Source of the DNA: Glomus cerebriforme
Taxonomy: Eukaryota; Glomeromycota; Glomeromycetes; Glomerales; Glomeraceae
Direction of reading: 5' to 3'
DNA: 64,000 nt
Assembly: GCA_003550305.1 (NCBI GenBank)
Contig: QKYT01000003.1
Coordinates: 488,904 to 552,903 of the forward strand
A program made the position numbers and the translations under genes. Of the stretch, positions 24,132-34,730 are shown piece after piece. The notes under the pieces were generated by a model. That model saw only the letters and a program-made list of their open reading frames with translations. It had not been told where the DNA came from and ran no database searches. Each line of letters begins with the position of its first letter. Positions within the stretch are counted from its first letter, which is position 1.

Positions 24132-24656
24132 AATTAAATAGTTTAGGATGCGATCGATGATGACACTATTCATGACATTATTGGTGGGTAAGTAAATCAA
24201 ACTATACTTTATTCTTTAATTATAATAATTAATTTTTTCCCTTTTTTTTTGGATTTTATAGATTTTATAGAAAAATATTCCAATAATGATACTTACTAGT
24301 AACACTTTTTACGAAATAAAACTATAACCGATAATGGCATTTCCAAAGAATGCGAGGGTTATGATGTTTTGATGTTAGTAGTAACAATAATAATAAATTA
24401 GGTAATAATTTAGAAATAATAATTAATAAAGATTAAAACAAATGTTATAATATTGATTACTATTAATATTAATTCATAGATCTTAGAAGTTTGAATTCCT
24501 CTGTTGATCATTCATTTTTTTTATCAATTCCATGAAAAGGTGATTGGTATATTCCGATCAAAGTATTTTCGCAATCTTATAAGATAATGGAATTAAGTTA
24601 AAGAAAGAATATATAATTTTGAAATATTTTTATTTGTCTTTTAGATTTTTGGTTGT
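24132..24656. other. Convergent intergenic region
   Basis: Lies between the ends of the J-protein (+) and the RnpA-like gene (-). AT-rich, no further exon recognised. Confidence 0.5.
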
Positions 24657-25602
24657 TTAATGAGTTTTATTTCCAAATTTGTTTTCTGATTTTTTCTGTC
24701 CTTTCTTGGAAGCGTAATTACCAGTATAACCATCACTAGCATGACTCTTTCCAATATTATACAACTTTGGATTCCCAATTGCATTTTCTACTGCAGAACA
24801 AAGTCGTAGCCAGGGAGCATCATATGCTTTCAAATTAGCAAAGAATAAATAATCATATCCTAATTTCCGATCATTAAAATAATAAGTTAATAAATACTAA
24901 TCACCTTTGATTGTTATAAATAACAATACTTAACTTTCTCTCCCTACAATAGGTAATGCAAATCTCGCTGATTCGCGAATTCTTCTTCGAATACGAGCTC
25001 TTACTACCGCCAGTTTAGAAACATTCTTTTTAGATACCACAATTTGCAATCGAAAATTTTTAATTGGCTCTTTAGTTTTCTTTGCTTTAATAATAATTAA
25101 TATAATTAATTCGATTAAAATTTAAATAATACATTTTTTTTTATAAAAAAAAACTTACTAAAATACGCATCATTTTCACGCCATTTCCGTACAGCCAATT
25201 TAAAATAATCGGAATAAGTTATTCCAAATATGTTGTTTTTTTTATCAGTGATCATCTTTTGGATCGTATCCGTGTCAATTGAATGCGTCTAAATTAATAA
25301 AAAAAAAAATCAAAAAAAAAAATTATTTGAAAAATAAAAATTATTGAGCACAGTAGTTTGCGTACATCTTTTTTTGGCAGTAAAGGAGGTAGGTTTGGAT
25401 CCCTTACTAGAAATTGTTGGCAAATATTTCAATAAATGGTTATTCTTGTATTTTATTTTGTACTTTAAAAATTACCGGGTTTTCCTTTTTTTTTCGTTTC
25501 ATTTAATATAATTCCGTTTGTACTTGAAAAATTCGAAAAGGAAGTAAACCGGAGTTGTGTTCGAAATATGCGAATTACATTAAATGATATTTGCTTTATC
25601 AT
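24657..25602 (-). CDS. Mitochondrial RNase P protein (RnpA)-like
   Basis: Five exons fit: 25476-25602, 25366-25406, 25159-25288, 24935-25084 and about 24657-24859; 651 nt, 216 residues. The N-terminus (MIKQISFNVIRIFRTQLRFT) is Arg-rich, amphipathic and lacks acidic residues, as in mitochondrial presequences. Residues about 57-185 resemble bacterial RnpA, the protein subunit of RNase P. The key stretch VSKKNVSKLAVVRARIRRRI corresponds to the bacterial VSKK...VVRNR-x-KRR-x-RE motif, and YDYLFFANLKAYDAP follows as the closing strand and helix. A Lys-rich tail ends the protein. In bacteria RnpA helps the RNA subunit bind pre-tRNA. Whether a mitochondrial RNase P RNA is its partner here is inference. 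A transposon sits 70 bp upstream of the ATG. Confidence 0.75.
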
Positions 25603-25726
25603 TTTAATACTATACATATTGAAGTACTATAAGTACTATAGTAAAATAAATATTCTTGTAAATCATTATATCTAGGGGTGTGGGGGTGCTACTTACTATG
25701 TTACGTGATTTGTGTAACTATCGTAA

Positions 25727-25734
25727 CTGTCCAG
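25727..25734. repeat. 8-bp target-site duplication, left
   Basis: CTGTCCAG, identical to 27938-27945 at the other end of the hAT element. Confidence 0.9.
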
Positions 25735-27937
25735 CAGGGACGATGAATTTCTGCGGCTAAATTTTTCAAAATCTGCGGCGATTTACCCTATAATCTGCCC
25801 TGCTTCTGCGGCTTTAAAATGTTTATTTCTGCNCATATTCTGCTTATTTTATTTGAATTTCTGATTATTTCTGCTATATTAAAACCGAATTTTATTAAGA
25901 AAAATATATTTAATTGCCATTAAAATACATCATATTTAATTTTTTTAAAGAATCTTCTGAAAGGTTTTGACGATTATTATCTAAAATATTATTATAAATT
26001 GAGAAACTTCGTTCCATACTGCAACTTGATACAGGTAACCAAATATAATCAAGTGCAATTTTTGAAAGAATAGGTAATTTATCTTGAAGATTCATCCAAT
26101 ACTCATNCAAATTAATTTCTTCAACTAAATTTTCCAATTGCATTCCACAATAAATTGACCATTCACAAAGTAGCTCATCAGAAGGGTTTTNCAATTCTTT
26201 AATTGAACTATATTGACCTAAATTTTTTCTTTCTAAAGGACCAAGTAAAACATATTTAGGATCAAAAACTTGTGCAGCTTGAAAAAGTGGACGTGCAGGA
26301 TGGGAAGGAATATGATTATTAAATTTGCTTTGAGCAACTTCAAAAGCTGAACNGAAAATAGGATAAAAATCAGATGGATTAAAATTATGTGAAGTAATAG
26401 TAGTATCAAGAACTGTACCAAAATTTTGAGAATTACAATTGCTTTCTAAAAATGCAGAAAGGTGATTAAGACGTCCTTCTACAAAAGGNAATATAGGCTT
26501 ATTTTGTTTTTGAAAAAAATCAGTATCTTGCACAAATTGCTTTGCATATATAGAAATAAAATGAATATAAATTGAAAGAATACCATACATAACAGAATTG
26601 GAAAGGGTGTTTGAAATATTTTGAAGTGTTACATTTGTTGGATCATTAGTTAATTCATCTTGAAAAAAAGAATTCCAATAAGGTAAATGTGTTTTTGTAT
26701 AATCAACCATCTTAAACCATGAATTCNAANGTNTAGAAACAGGAAGAGGAATTTTGCAAGGAGAAGATATACCATGAAGGCGTAAGTGTGTTAAATATCT
26801 ACATCNTCTTGNTGGACTGNGAATAAAACAATCTTTTACTTTGGCCAAAAAGTCTTTTAAAACATTGAATGAATCAAATTTCTGCCATGTTTCACTATAA
26901 ATTCATATAATATTAATATTTAAATTTTTAAATTAAAAAAATTATAATAAAATCATTTTACTTACCCAATTAAATTTAGTATATGCGCACAACAGGGAAC
27001 ATGAATCAGTTNAGGCATAATAGGTTTTAGTACTACACGAAAANACTTTTTCATGTAAGNCGCTGAATCTGAAAGAAACAAGCGAGGGAGAGCAAAAGGA
27101 ATATTATATTGTGTTAAGATAGTAAAAAGAGTGGATCCCATTGTTGAATTATTAACTTGAATTAAAAAATCTACAGAAACTAATTTTGTATTTGTGCGAA
27201 AGTAAAAAAGAGTATTTACTACACTACGAGCACAATCATCTGTGGTTTCATCTATAGTAATTGCTACTGGCTTGTTTTCAAATAAAAGTTTAAGTTGTGT
27301 AAAATGATTTTCAAAGGTTTGAGGTAAATATAATAAATATAATTGACGTAATGTAGGTGCTTGAGGAATAAATCCTCCTTGTTTTATATGTTTTTGAAAA
27401 AAAGGAAGAAGAGAATTTACTTTTTGTAAAGNNATATTAGCACTANNAAAAGCATTAATTAAATCTTCTATTAATTCTTTTTTACTATCAGCAATAGAAA
27501 GTGTTGAAGCAATTGTTCTTTGTTGTCTTCCATTAATTTTTTGTTNGTTTTCATATGCTATTTTTTTTGCACAATGAACAGATCNNTGAANATGATNATT
27601 AACAGTTGACTTTTTTTCCCACTTAACAGCATGATTACAATATATACAAAGNAAAATTCCATCATCAACTCTAAAATGACCAGGGTGTTCAGCTNCTCGA
27701 GTATGAACTGTCACTCTTTTCCNACCTCTAGCCATTTTCAATTTTANTATTACAAATTTCGAAAAAATCTGATTAAAAAAAAAAATAATCAGCAAATTTA
27801 ATTGGTCNATATATGTAACACAATAAAATTGCTAAAATCTGCTAAAGTCCGGCGATTAATATTTTAATATCTGCTTTTAATTTCAATTTCGGATAAATCT
27901 GCGGCTTTCTGCTTAAAGCAAGAAATCATCGTCCCTG
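25735..27937. mobile_element. hAT transposon, complete
   Basis: A 2203-bp element. The ends are CAGGGACGATGA and its inverse TCATCGTCCCTG, flanked by the perfect 8-bp duplication CTGTCCAG (25727-25734, 27938-27945), as expected for hAT. It carries one transposase gene on the minus strand with no confirmed stop or frameshift. It inserted into the older MITE at 25672-28558. Single N bases are frequent inside it, suggesting other near-identical copies in the genome. Confidence 0.92.
25910..27735 (-). CDS. hAT-family transposase
   Basis: Two exons: 26966-27735 and 25910-26894, joined by a GTAAGT...TAG intron; 1755 nt, 584 residues. The N-terminus is a BED-type zinc finger (GHFRVDDGI, LCIYCNHAVKWE, then an HxxxSVHC-like end, partly masked by N). 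The core has VAITIDETTDD with the first catalytic Asp, and LFLSDSA with the second. IHVPCCAHILNLIG closes the first exon. The C-terminus holds the hAT dimerisation and third acidic residue region (SSCSMERSFSIYNNILDNN). Apart from ambiguous bases the frame is open throughout, so this copy may have moved recently. Confidence 0.88.
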
Positions 27938-27945
27938 CTGTCCAG
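27938..27945. repeat. 8-bp target-site duplication, right
   Basis: CTGTCCAG, identical to 25727-25734. Confidence 0.9.
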
Positions 27946-28780
27946 TGATGTCTAACCCTGAATACAATGATCATTTATTAATTTAATATATCAAGGAACA
28001 TCTCAAAGGCTATAACTTTTGATACTCTTTTGATACGCGATGTTTCTAAAAGCCGATGTTCAAGAGTAGATTAGTATTAGTGAGAACTGTATATTGCCAA
28101 AATTTCATGATTATTGGTGCATTTTTGGCTTTCTTAGGTTAGTTATTAATGTATTATATTATTCTAGTATTATTCTAAAATATGTATAAAGAAAATTAAA
28201 TTAAAAAATAATAAAAAATATTTTTTGACAATAATAACCCTAAAATAAACTTGTTTAAGGTTTTTACATATTGATTTTTTTATCATAAACACTGAAATAA
28301 AATCGCCGATGGTGTTTTTTTTCTCTTTAGCAACGTTCAAATGTATTTAAAAGACTTGAAAATAACAAAAAGAAATGTAACGATCACCGTATTTCAAGGA
28401 TGGCTTAGTTTAATTGGCTGAATTTTTTAATTGCAAGGGTGTTTTCTCTGTTGATCGTTACATTTTATTAGTAACACATATGAATTTTATATGTAGGACA
28501 GTTATGTTTATTAGGAATATTATTGTGTAACACATTTGTTGTACCCCCACACCCCTAGACAAATATCACGTGTAATCCGTTTTAACGGACTGACGTTTAT
28601 TTTATATATTTGGAATCGGATTGTTACATTTAGTATAAAAAATTAGATAACTGTACATTGAAAATCCTGATAACCAAACCGCCTTGTAAAATAAGTCTTC
28701 AAAAAAGGCTTATGCTATAATAATATAATTTCGGTGTTGTTGGATATGTATAATAATATAGTAAAATCTTTTCTTAAGCG

Positions 28781-29999
28781 ATGCCATCCTATAGACAATC
28801 AAAACTTGGGATTAAAGAAACTACAAAATTGTGTGCTCAATACTTTTGGTGTGGATTTAAAGATGCTTTTGCTTGGCCCTCAAGTCTGATCACTATATAC
28901 GGGTATGTATAAATAATTACTACGGATCCGCTTCATATATCTTATATTTAATATTATTATATTATTTTTACTTTGATAAAGGTCAGAAACGATCCGAAAT
29001 CGCACACGAAATTGTTTTATTTTAAACGGATTGATTTTTTTAGGCAGCATATTTTTTTTTAACCACATTACAATACCAACTTTACATTTCTTTCTTGGAA
29101 AAACATTTTTTTTCTCTTTAAATCAAAGAAGCAACAACGACAATGTTATGCATTCATCATTTTTAACAAATATATTGGATACCATTATAGCATTAACATA
29201 TCAACTCTTATGGGTATATCCGATTTTTCTACTTAGTTTCGTGTTAAATTCTGTGTGGTATCAAGAAATAGCGGATCGTGTTTTTCGAATACAATACGGA
29301 CAACCAGTAAATTCACATTTAACTTATAATCGAATGCTTCAGATTATAGCTGATGAAGTGTATCGAGCGATTTTATTTATGAATTATTTGGTTTTCGCGA
29401 CAATAATATATATTTTACCCATTATCGGACCAATTATTTCTTTCATGTATTTTTGCTGGATATACGCTTATTATAGCTTTGAGTAAGTTTGATAACATAT
29501 TTTGTCTTCCTATAATTGAAACATTTATTAATGGTTGCTACGATTTTTATATATAGATACAAATGGATAAATAAAGGATGGAATTTGGAAAAACGAATCG
29601 AATATTTTGAAGAAAGGTGGGCTTATTTTGCTGGATTTGGATTCACCTTTACGGTGGTAACATTTTTTGTTGATCAATTTTTGAGCGCGGGAGTATTTGC
29701 ACTCTTTTTTCCAATTGTAAGTAATCATTATTTTTATTTTGTTTTTTTGTTTATTTCCTTTCAACAGTTTTCTTATAATTTATACAATTGGTTTTTTGGG
29801 GTAAAAGTACATAATCATGGCTAATAATGCACTTCCAATGCCAAGACAAAATGAACGAGCTCGATTCTCATCATTAATGCCGTATAGATTACCAGTTTTT
29901 TGGGTGGCAAGAAAACTTAATGATAAAATAATAACCAGTTTTACTGCAAGCGGTAGTAAATTATCACGAGAAAAAAAGAATAAAACCATTAATGAATAG
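28781..29999 (+). CDS. EI24: EI24-family ER membrane protein
   Basis: Four exons: 28781-28902, 29048-29482, 29557-29716, 29808-29999; 909 nt, 302 residues. Several hydrophobic helices are visible (LLWVYPIFLLSFVLNSVWY, FATIIYILPIIGPIISFMY, FTFTVVTFFVDQFLSAGVF). The family signature lies around residues 190-215: YKWINKGWNLEKRIEYFEER then WAYFAGFG. The C-terminus has IIMANNALPMPR and PYRLPVFWVARKLN. EI24 (etoposide-induced 2.4) is an ER protein required for autophagy in animals. The in-frame stop met when the third intron is read through shows that the last exon must start at 29808. Promoter is in the 222 bp after the transposon. Confidence 0.87.
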
Positions 30000-30113
30000 G
30001 AAATATCTGTATCACTAGAGACTTTTTATCAATTTGTATTAAATTAATACATAATTTGTGATTTTACATATTAGCAAAACTATATAATAAGGGAGCAAAA
30101 AAAAAAGGATAAT

Positions 30114-30926
30114 TTAGATTTTAATCTTTAATTAATAATGATAAAGCAAATAAAATATCCATAAATTTGTTAATATTGTTTCTCTTACTTGGAATAAATA
30201 TGATTCGGCAACAATACGAGCGCGAGCATTTATACTTAATTTCATTTCATTAATTTCTCTATCAACGTCTTCCATAAATTGAATAATGAAATCAACCAAT
30301 TTATGTTTATACATTTGTTCTGTGTGAAAATTGGTAATCAAAAAGCTAATATTATATCCCTAAAAAAGCATTTTTTATGAGAAAAATCAAAATAAATGAA
30401 AATAAATAAATATTCTTTAACTGTTTTAATCATCATACTTACATCAATTGGTTTTCTCCTAAGAATTATGAAATTTTCTGCTCTAAGCATCATAAATCTA
30501 GTAAATTTCTTACACAAAATTGTTTCAATTTCATCAGCTTGTTTAATTTTGATGCTAATACGAATTGAATTAATAGAAGGTTCTATTAAAACCTTTTCAT
30601 TTTCATTTCTACTAATTATTAAAGGATTCATTACTACTTCTGATGATGATCTATGAAAAAAAATATGAATTAGTTTGTTTAATGAAAAAAATTTTCAATG
30701 AAAAATTAAATTTTTAATACCTTGCTTCAACTTCAGGTTTATTATGCCGTTCAACAACTTGAGAAGAAAAATTTTCTAAACAAAGTGCAGCTGTTAAAGT
30801 AGATCTAACTGCTGCTAAATAAGGACGTAAAGTGTTAGACTACATAATAGTAATTGCCAAAAAGTTAATAATAAATTTTTTAAATAAACAATTTACAAAG
30901 AAAAAGATAAAATAAAACATTACCAT
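30114..30926 (-). CDS. ARPC4: Arp2/3 complex subunit 4 (p20)
   Basis: Five exons: 30924-30926 (the ATG alone), 30721-30839, 30443-30650, 30189-30359, 30114-30125; 513 nt, 170 residues. The protein is very close to known ARPC4/Arc19: [95 protein letters not shown]. It is a core subunit of the Arp2/3 complex, which nucleates branched actin at endocytic patches and hyphal tips. The last exon (12 nt, coding IKI plus stop) follows a canonical GTAAGA donor. Reading through would add an unrelated tail. Confidence 0.93.
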
Positions 30927-31160
30927 AATAATTTATCTACGGTATTAAAAAAGAATTATAGGTAAGTTACAATATTTAAGCACCTTTATGATTTAAAAAT
31001 GTGAATGAATGTAACTGTAATTAACATAAAATGTGACTGGCTGTTATTTTAAATTTTTTCATGCGGTTCATCATTGTGCAACCAAAAAAATTTTTTTTTC
31101 CATTTAACTGCATGTGACGAATTTGTATTTTAGTAGTATTTATGGCATTTTGAGATAAAA

Positions 31161-32304
31161 ATGTCAACGCGTCTTTTTTCTCGTTCAGCAATTTCCTTGA
31201 GGCTTTGCCTGCGGCATTTCACACACCATGTTTCTTTACAACGACAAATAACTCGTAATAATGTAAAGGAAAAAAACAATACAAATAGTAATCCAAATTC
31301 CTTTAAGCCTTCTTTATTAGGCACAAAGGAACCGCCGAACAATGTGCATAAAACGGATACGAGAACTTGGTCAGAAAAACTGAAGTATTTTTTCAGTGTA
31401 GAATCGAACGTGAAGACAAGAGAGTATTTGTATGTATCTTGTTGAAAGTCATCCATTTTTTTTCGACTTTTTCTTTATAATTTTTATTTTTTAGAATAAA
31501 AGAATATCAAAAATCTTATTGGCAAGGCTTTAATGAGCTAAGAATTCAAGGTGAAAAGTTATGGGAAGCTAATGAGGAAGTTATTAAAGCAGATGTATAT
31601 GTATTCACGTTATTAAGAGTCAACTACTTTTTTAAAAAAAATTATTTTCATTTGACGTAATTTTCTTTTTACAAATAGAAAGCATTATATATGCCTAATA
31701 TTAATGCTCGTTCTTTATTAAAAACGAACATTGACACCATGAATTTATTAAGAGACAAGACAACTTTATTAGCAGTATTCTTTAATCAATTTGGAGAGAT
31801 TCAAGTAAAGAGCTTTATCGAACCTTTTCTTACAGAATTTTCTACTAGACCAAAAATACAACTAATGCAAGTATGTATCTTCCTATAATTGATTGGAATT
31901 CAGATTTTACTAATACGATAATAATTATTATTATGAAAGATAAGTTGAACATTGAGACGAATGTCTTAAAGTCTTTTATTCTTAAATTATTCATTCCAAA
32001 CATTCGTAGAGCAACTCCTCAATCCCTTCATGTATGTAATATAATACTCTTGCCTATATATATACGAGATAAAATCTCTAAAGATTACTTTTTTTTGTAA
32101 CAGAAAACTTATATCCTTCTCCTTCGAAATGATCAATTCTTACGTGAAGCGTTGAATATATATAATGCTTATAGAGGATATGTTTTTGTGATAGATGCAG
32201 ATTGTAAAATAAGATGGTTTGCACACGGTTACGCTACAACAAAAGAAATTGAAACAATGTCAAAGATAATCAATGATCTTGATAAATGTAAAAAAAATAT
32301 CTGA
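31161..32304 (+). CDS. ATP10: Mitochondrial ATP synthase assembly factor Atp10
   Basis: Five exons: 31161-31429, 31495-31594, 31679-31870, 31945-32031, 32104-32304; 849 nt, 282 residues. The N-terminus STRLFSRSAISLRLCLRHF is Arg-rich and fits a mitochondrial presequence. The core has TTLLAVFFNQFGEIQVKSF, and the end GYVFVIDADCKIRWFAHGYA, both typical of Atp10. Atp10 helps assemble the Fo part of ATP synthase (subunit 6) at the inner membrane. It starts 234 bp from the divergent ARPC4 start, so the two probably share a promoter region. Confidence 0.88.
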
Positions 32305-32632
32305 TATTTATAACATTATCAATGCATACATGATATGAGTGAAATGACGAGAACATAACAATGATAAATAATAAAAAAGGAACAGAAAGAATTATGAAAA
32401 CCGTGTATATTAAATTTATAGTGGAATTTTTTTTTCTAAAGTTGAAATGATAGCAAGATGTTAAATTTAATAACGCTAATCGTAAATAACAAGATTTAAT
32501 TGAATTAATTGAATTTATTATATCTATATATACACACATAGATTTAAATTAACTTTCGATGTGTGAGTAGTAGTATTGATCATTTACTTGCCATCGTCAA
32601 GTTTAATAAATTTCGTCGATATCTACTTGATT
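32305..32632. other. Convergent intergenic region
   Basis: Lies between the ATP10 (+) and NAP1 (-) stops. Only AT-rich 3' flank sequence seen. Confidence 0.5.
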
Positions 32633-33948
32633 TTAATGTTGCTTGCATTCTGGTTGATCTAATAAAATAAAAATTTGATATTAAAATGCATTGTACATTT
32701 ATTTATAAGCAGAATGGTACGGTATCATTTTATGACATTTACCTACCTTTCCATTTCTTCCTCCGGGCTATATGAAAAATAAAATAAAAAAAGGATTAGA
32801 CCATTTGAAGCTGCAAATGTAAAATAAATTTATTACTTACCCCATCTTCATTATCGTCATCATCGTCATCGTCGTCATCGTCGTCATCGTCTCCATTATC
32901 ATCCTCGTCATCTTCTTCATCACCAACAAGGAAAGGATCATCATATTCATCAATTATATCTTCATATTTCAATGCTTTACCGGTATACCAATCTACAGCA
33001 CGAGGAATAAGTTTTTCTTTTATGTCTTCTCCAATTTGATAATCCATTTCAAGTCGCTCATCCAGATTATCATCATCGTCATCAATATCATCATCTGGCT
33101 CAGTAGGTGGATTGAAAAATTGAAAGAATGACTCGGCTGGTACTGTGGTCTTCACTATACGAGTCTTGTTAGTACCTAATAATATAATATAAATAAAATA
33201 ATTTGAAATTGATTTAGATATCTTAAAAATTAAGAATAACATTTAGTTTACCTCTATGTTTTTGCTTTTTTGTTTCCACTGTAACCGTAAGATCTTTTCC
33301 TTCTTTCCAGTCGATTTGTGTACCTTCAGCATGATCATAAACGAAATCACCTCCATAACCTGGTTCCTCTTGGTAATAATATGTTTTTGTCAAGAGAGTA
33401 TTTGTAAAATATGAGTTCTCTTCAAATTCGAAATCAAGTCGAAATCCAGGTTTTTCAAGATACGACATTCGTATGTCAACCAAATGCTTTAATGCATCTT
33501 CATCACGTTCAGTAATAATTTCTGCAATTGTGATTAAATTTTTCATTGCAGTAAGCCAGAACTCTGGAATGCCTTTAACTTGTTCATTAATTTCTTGTAT
33601 TTTATTTTCTTCGCTAACCATATGGTCATCTTCTTTTCCTTGCTCTTCCTCATCAAGTTTTTCTCCAGCCTGAATTTCCTCTTCAGTTGGTTCACGCTCT
33701 CCACGAACAATTTTGGAACGTACTTCATATAAAGGTCCGTATAACTCTAAATACTTCTTCTCTAAAGCCAAGATCTCTTCCTGAAATTTTGCTTCCAATT
33801 TTGCATGTTCAGCTTGATAGTATTTTAAACTATTGATCCGAGCTTTTACGTCTTCCGGTAAGTTTTCAATATAACCCGAAGACTTTCCTATTAATTGTCC
33901 AAGTTTGCCTTGTAGAAGAGTAACCAACTGAGGGGAAGGCTGATCCAT
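32633..33948 (-). CDS. NAP1: Nucleosome assembly protein 1
   Basis: Four exons: 33252-33948, 32841-33175, 32743-32767 (25 nt), 32633-32658; 1083 nt, 360 residues. The NAP domain covers about residues 35-315: [47 protein letters not shown], then the [12 protein letters not shown] segment. A long Asp/Glu tail follows, and the protein ends DQPECKQH, close to the PECKQQ ending (a prenylation box) known in NAP1 proteins. NAP1 is a chaperone for histones H2A-H2B and shuttles between cytosol and nucleus. The tiny third exon was chosen because it alone keeps the phase into the conserved ending. The poly-Asp tract is coded by a GAT/GAC microsatellite. Confidence 0.92.
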
Positions 33949-34027
33949 TTTTTTTAGTTCTTAGGAAGAAAAAAAATTTTTTTTTTTATCGTTATGATAT
34001 CTGATAAAGGTAAACTGGGCAACGCAA

Positions 34028-34069
34028 TTTGATTGGTTATAATTATACAATACATGCAACCAATCAAAT
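34028..34069. promoter_or_regulatory. Inverted CCAAT-box pair upstream of NAP1
   Basis: ATTTGATTGGTT at 34028-34039 and AACCAATCAAAT at 34058-34069 form a 12-bp perfect inverted repeat about 80-120 bp upstream of the NAP1 ATG. Each arm holds a CCAAT pentamer on one strand. CCAAT boxes bind the HAP/NF-Y complex; use here is inferred from position. Confidence 0.5.
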
Positions 34070-34730
34070 TATTCAAGCCCAAAAAATTTTTTTATGATCA
34101 CTTATTACAGTGATACAGTCAACTGTTCTAATAGTATATACAGTATATATTACCCCTTTTAATATTAAATCATTATATTACAAACTATAATATTTTTTTG
34201 ATTTATATATTATACAAGTTTTTAAATATACTTTTTATTTCTAATACTTATATTATAATTTGCAATACAGTATATACAGTAATATAAGAATTAACTCTTT
34301 TGATTCCAAAATAGAATCTAACTTAAAAGCAACAAAATATTTAATATATAATTTAAAAGAAATAAAATAGCCAAAATTTATTTTAAGGATATGTTGTATT
34401 TAAAAATCCAAAATTTACATAAAAAAACCTGGAGAGGGAAAATATGTTACATATAAATAATGCAAAGTATCAGTTGGAATTAAAAAAAAAGGAAAGATCT
34501 GTCAGTTAAAGTATTAAAAAAGCAAGAAAAGAACGTGTATACATTCGCTCTTTTAATAGTGTCAGTAATCAGCGCAGTATTATTTAGGTAACAGCCGCCG
34601 GCGCCGAAATTACAATCACATAATATAGTCATGTGACTAGGGAGAAATTTTCTTATATATTACGATAAAATTTTTTGCTATAGCATATTTATTGCTATTT
34701 AATAAAAAAATTTTTTAATAGAAATAAATA
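34070..34730. other. Intergenic, WRS1 end to NAP1 promoter
   Basis: AT-rich. Contains repeated AGTATATACAGTATAT-like stretches (about 34134 and 34265) and one GC-rich patch (GCCGCCGGCGCC, about 34594). No coding exon seen. Confidence 0.45.

Larger units (their letters stand above)
25672..28558. mobile_element. Older MITE-like element split by a hAT insertion
   Basis: The ends are CTAGGGGTGTGGGGGT at 25672 and its inverse ending at 28558. Without the inserted hAT and one copy of its target duplication, the element is about 676 bp and non-coding. Subterminal motifs are repeated in inverse (GTAACTGTCC near 25724; GGACAGTTATG near 28497; GTGTTACACAA-like). The outer target duplication is not clear, so the superfamily is uncertain, although the TAGGGGTGTG end is hAT-like. 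Confidence 0.7.

Noticed and set aside
24132..24192. Extra exon after the J-protein stop (coding-like run ending at a GTAAGT)
   Set aside because: It follows stop codons in the same frame, and the preceding tail already matches the DNAJC17 C-terminus.
25672..28558. 8-bp target duplication of the outer MITE
   Set aside because: The flanks (ending ATTATAT and starting ACAAATAT) only partly match, so no duplication is claimed.
29768..29824. Alternative last exon of EI24 starting at 29768
   Set aside because: It gives a short unrelated tail; starting at 29808 restores the conserved EI24 C-terminus and the total phase.
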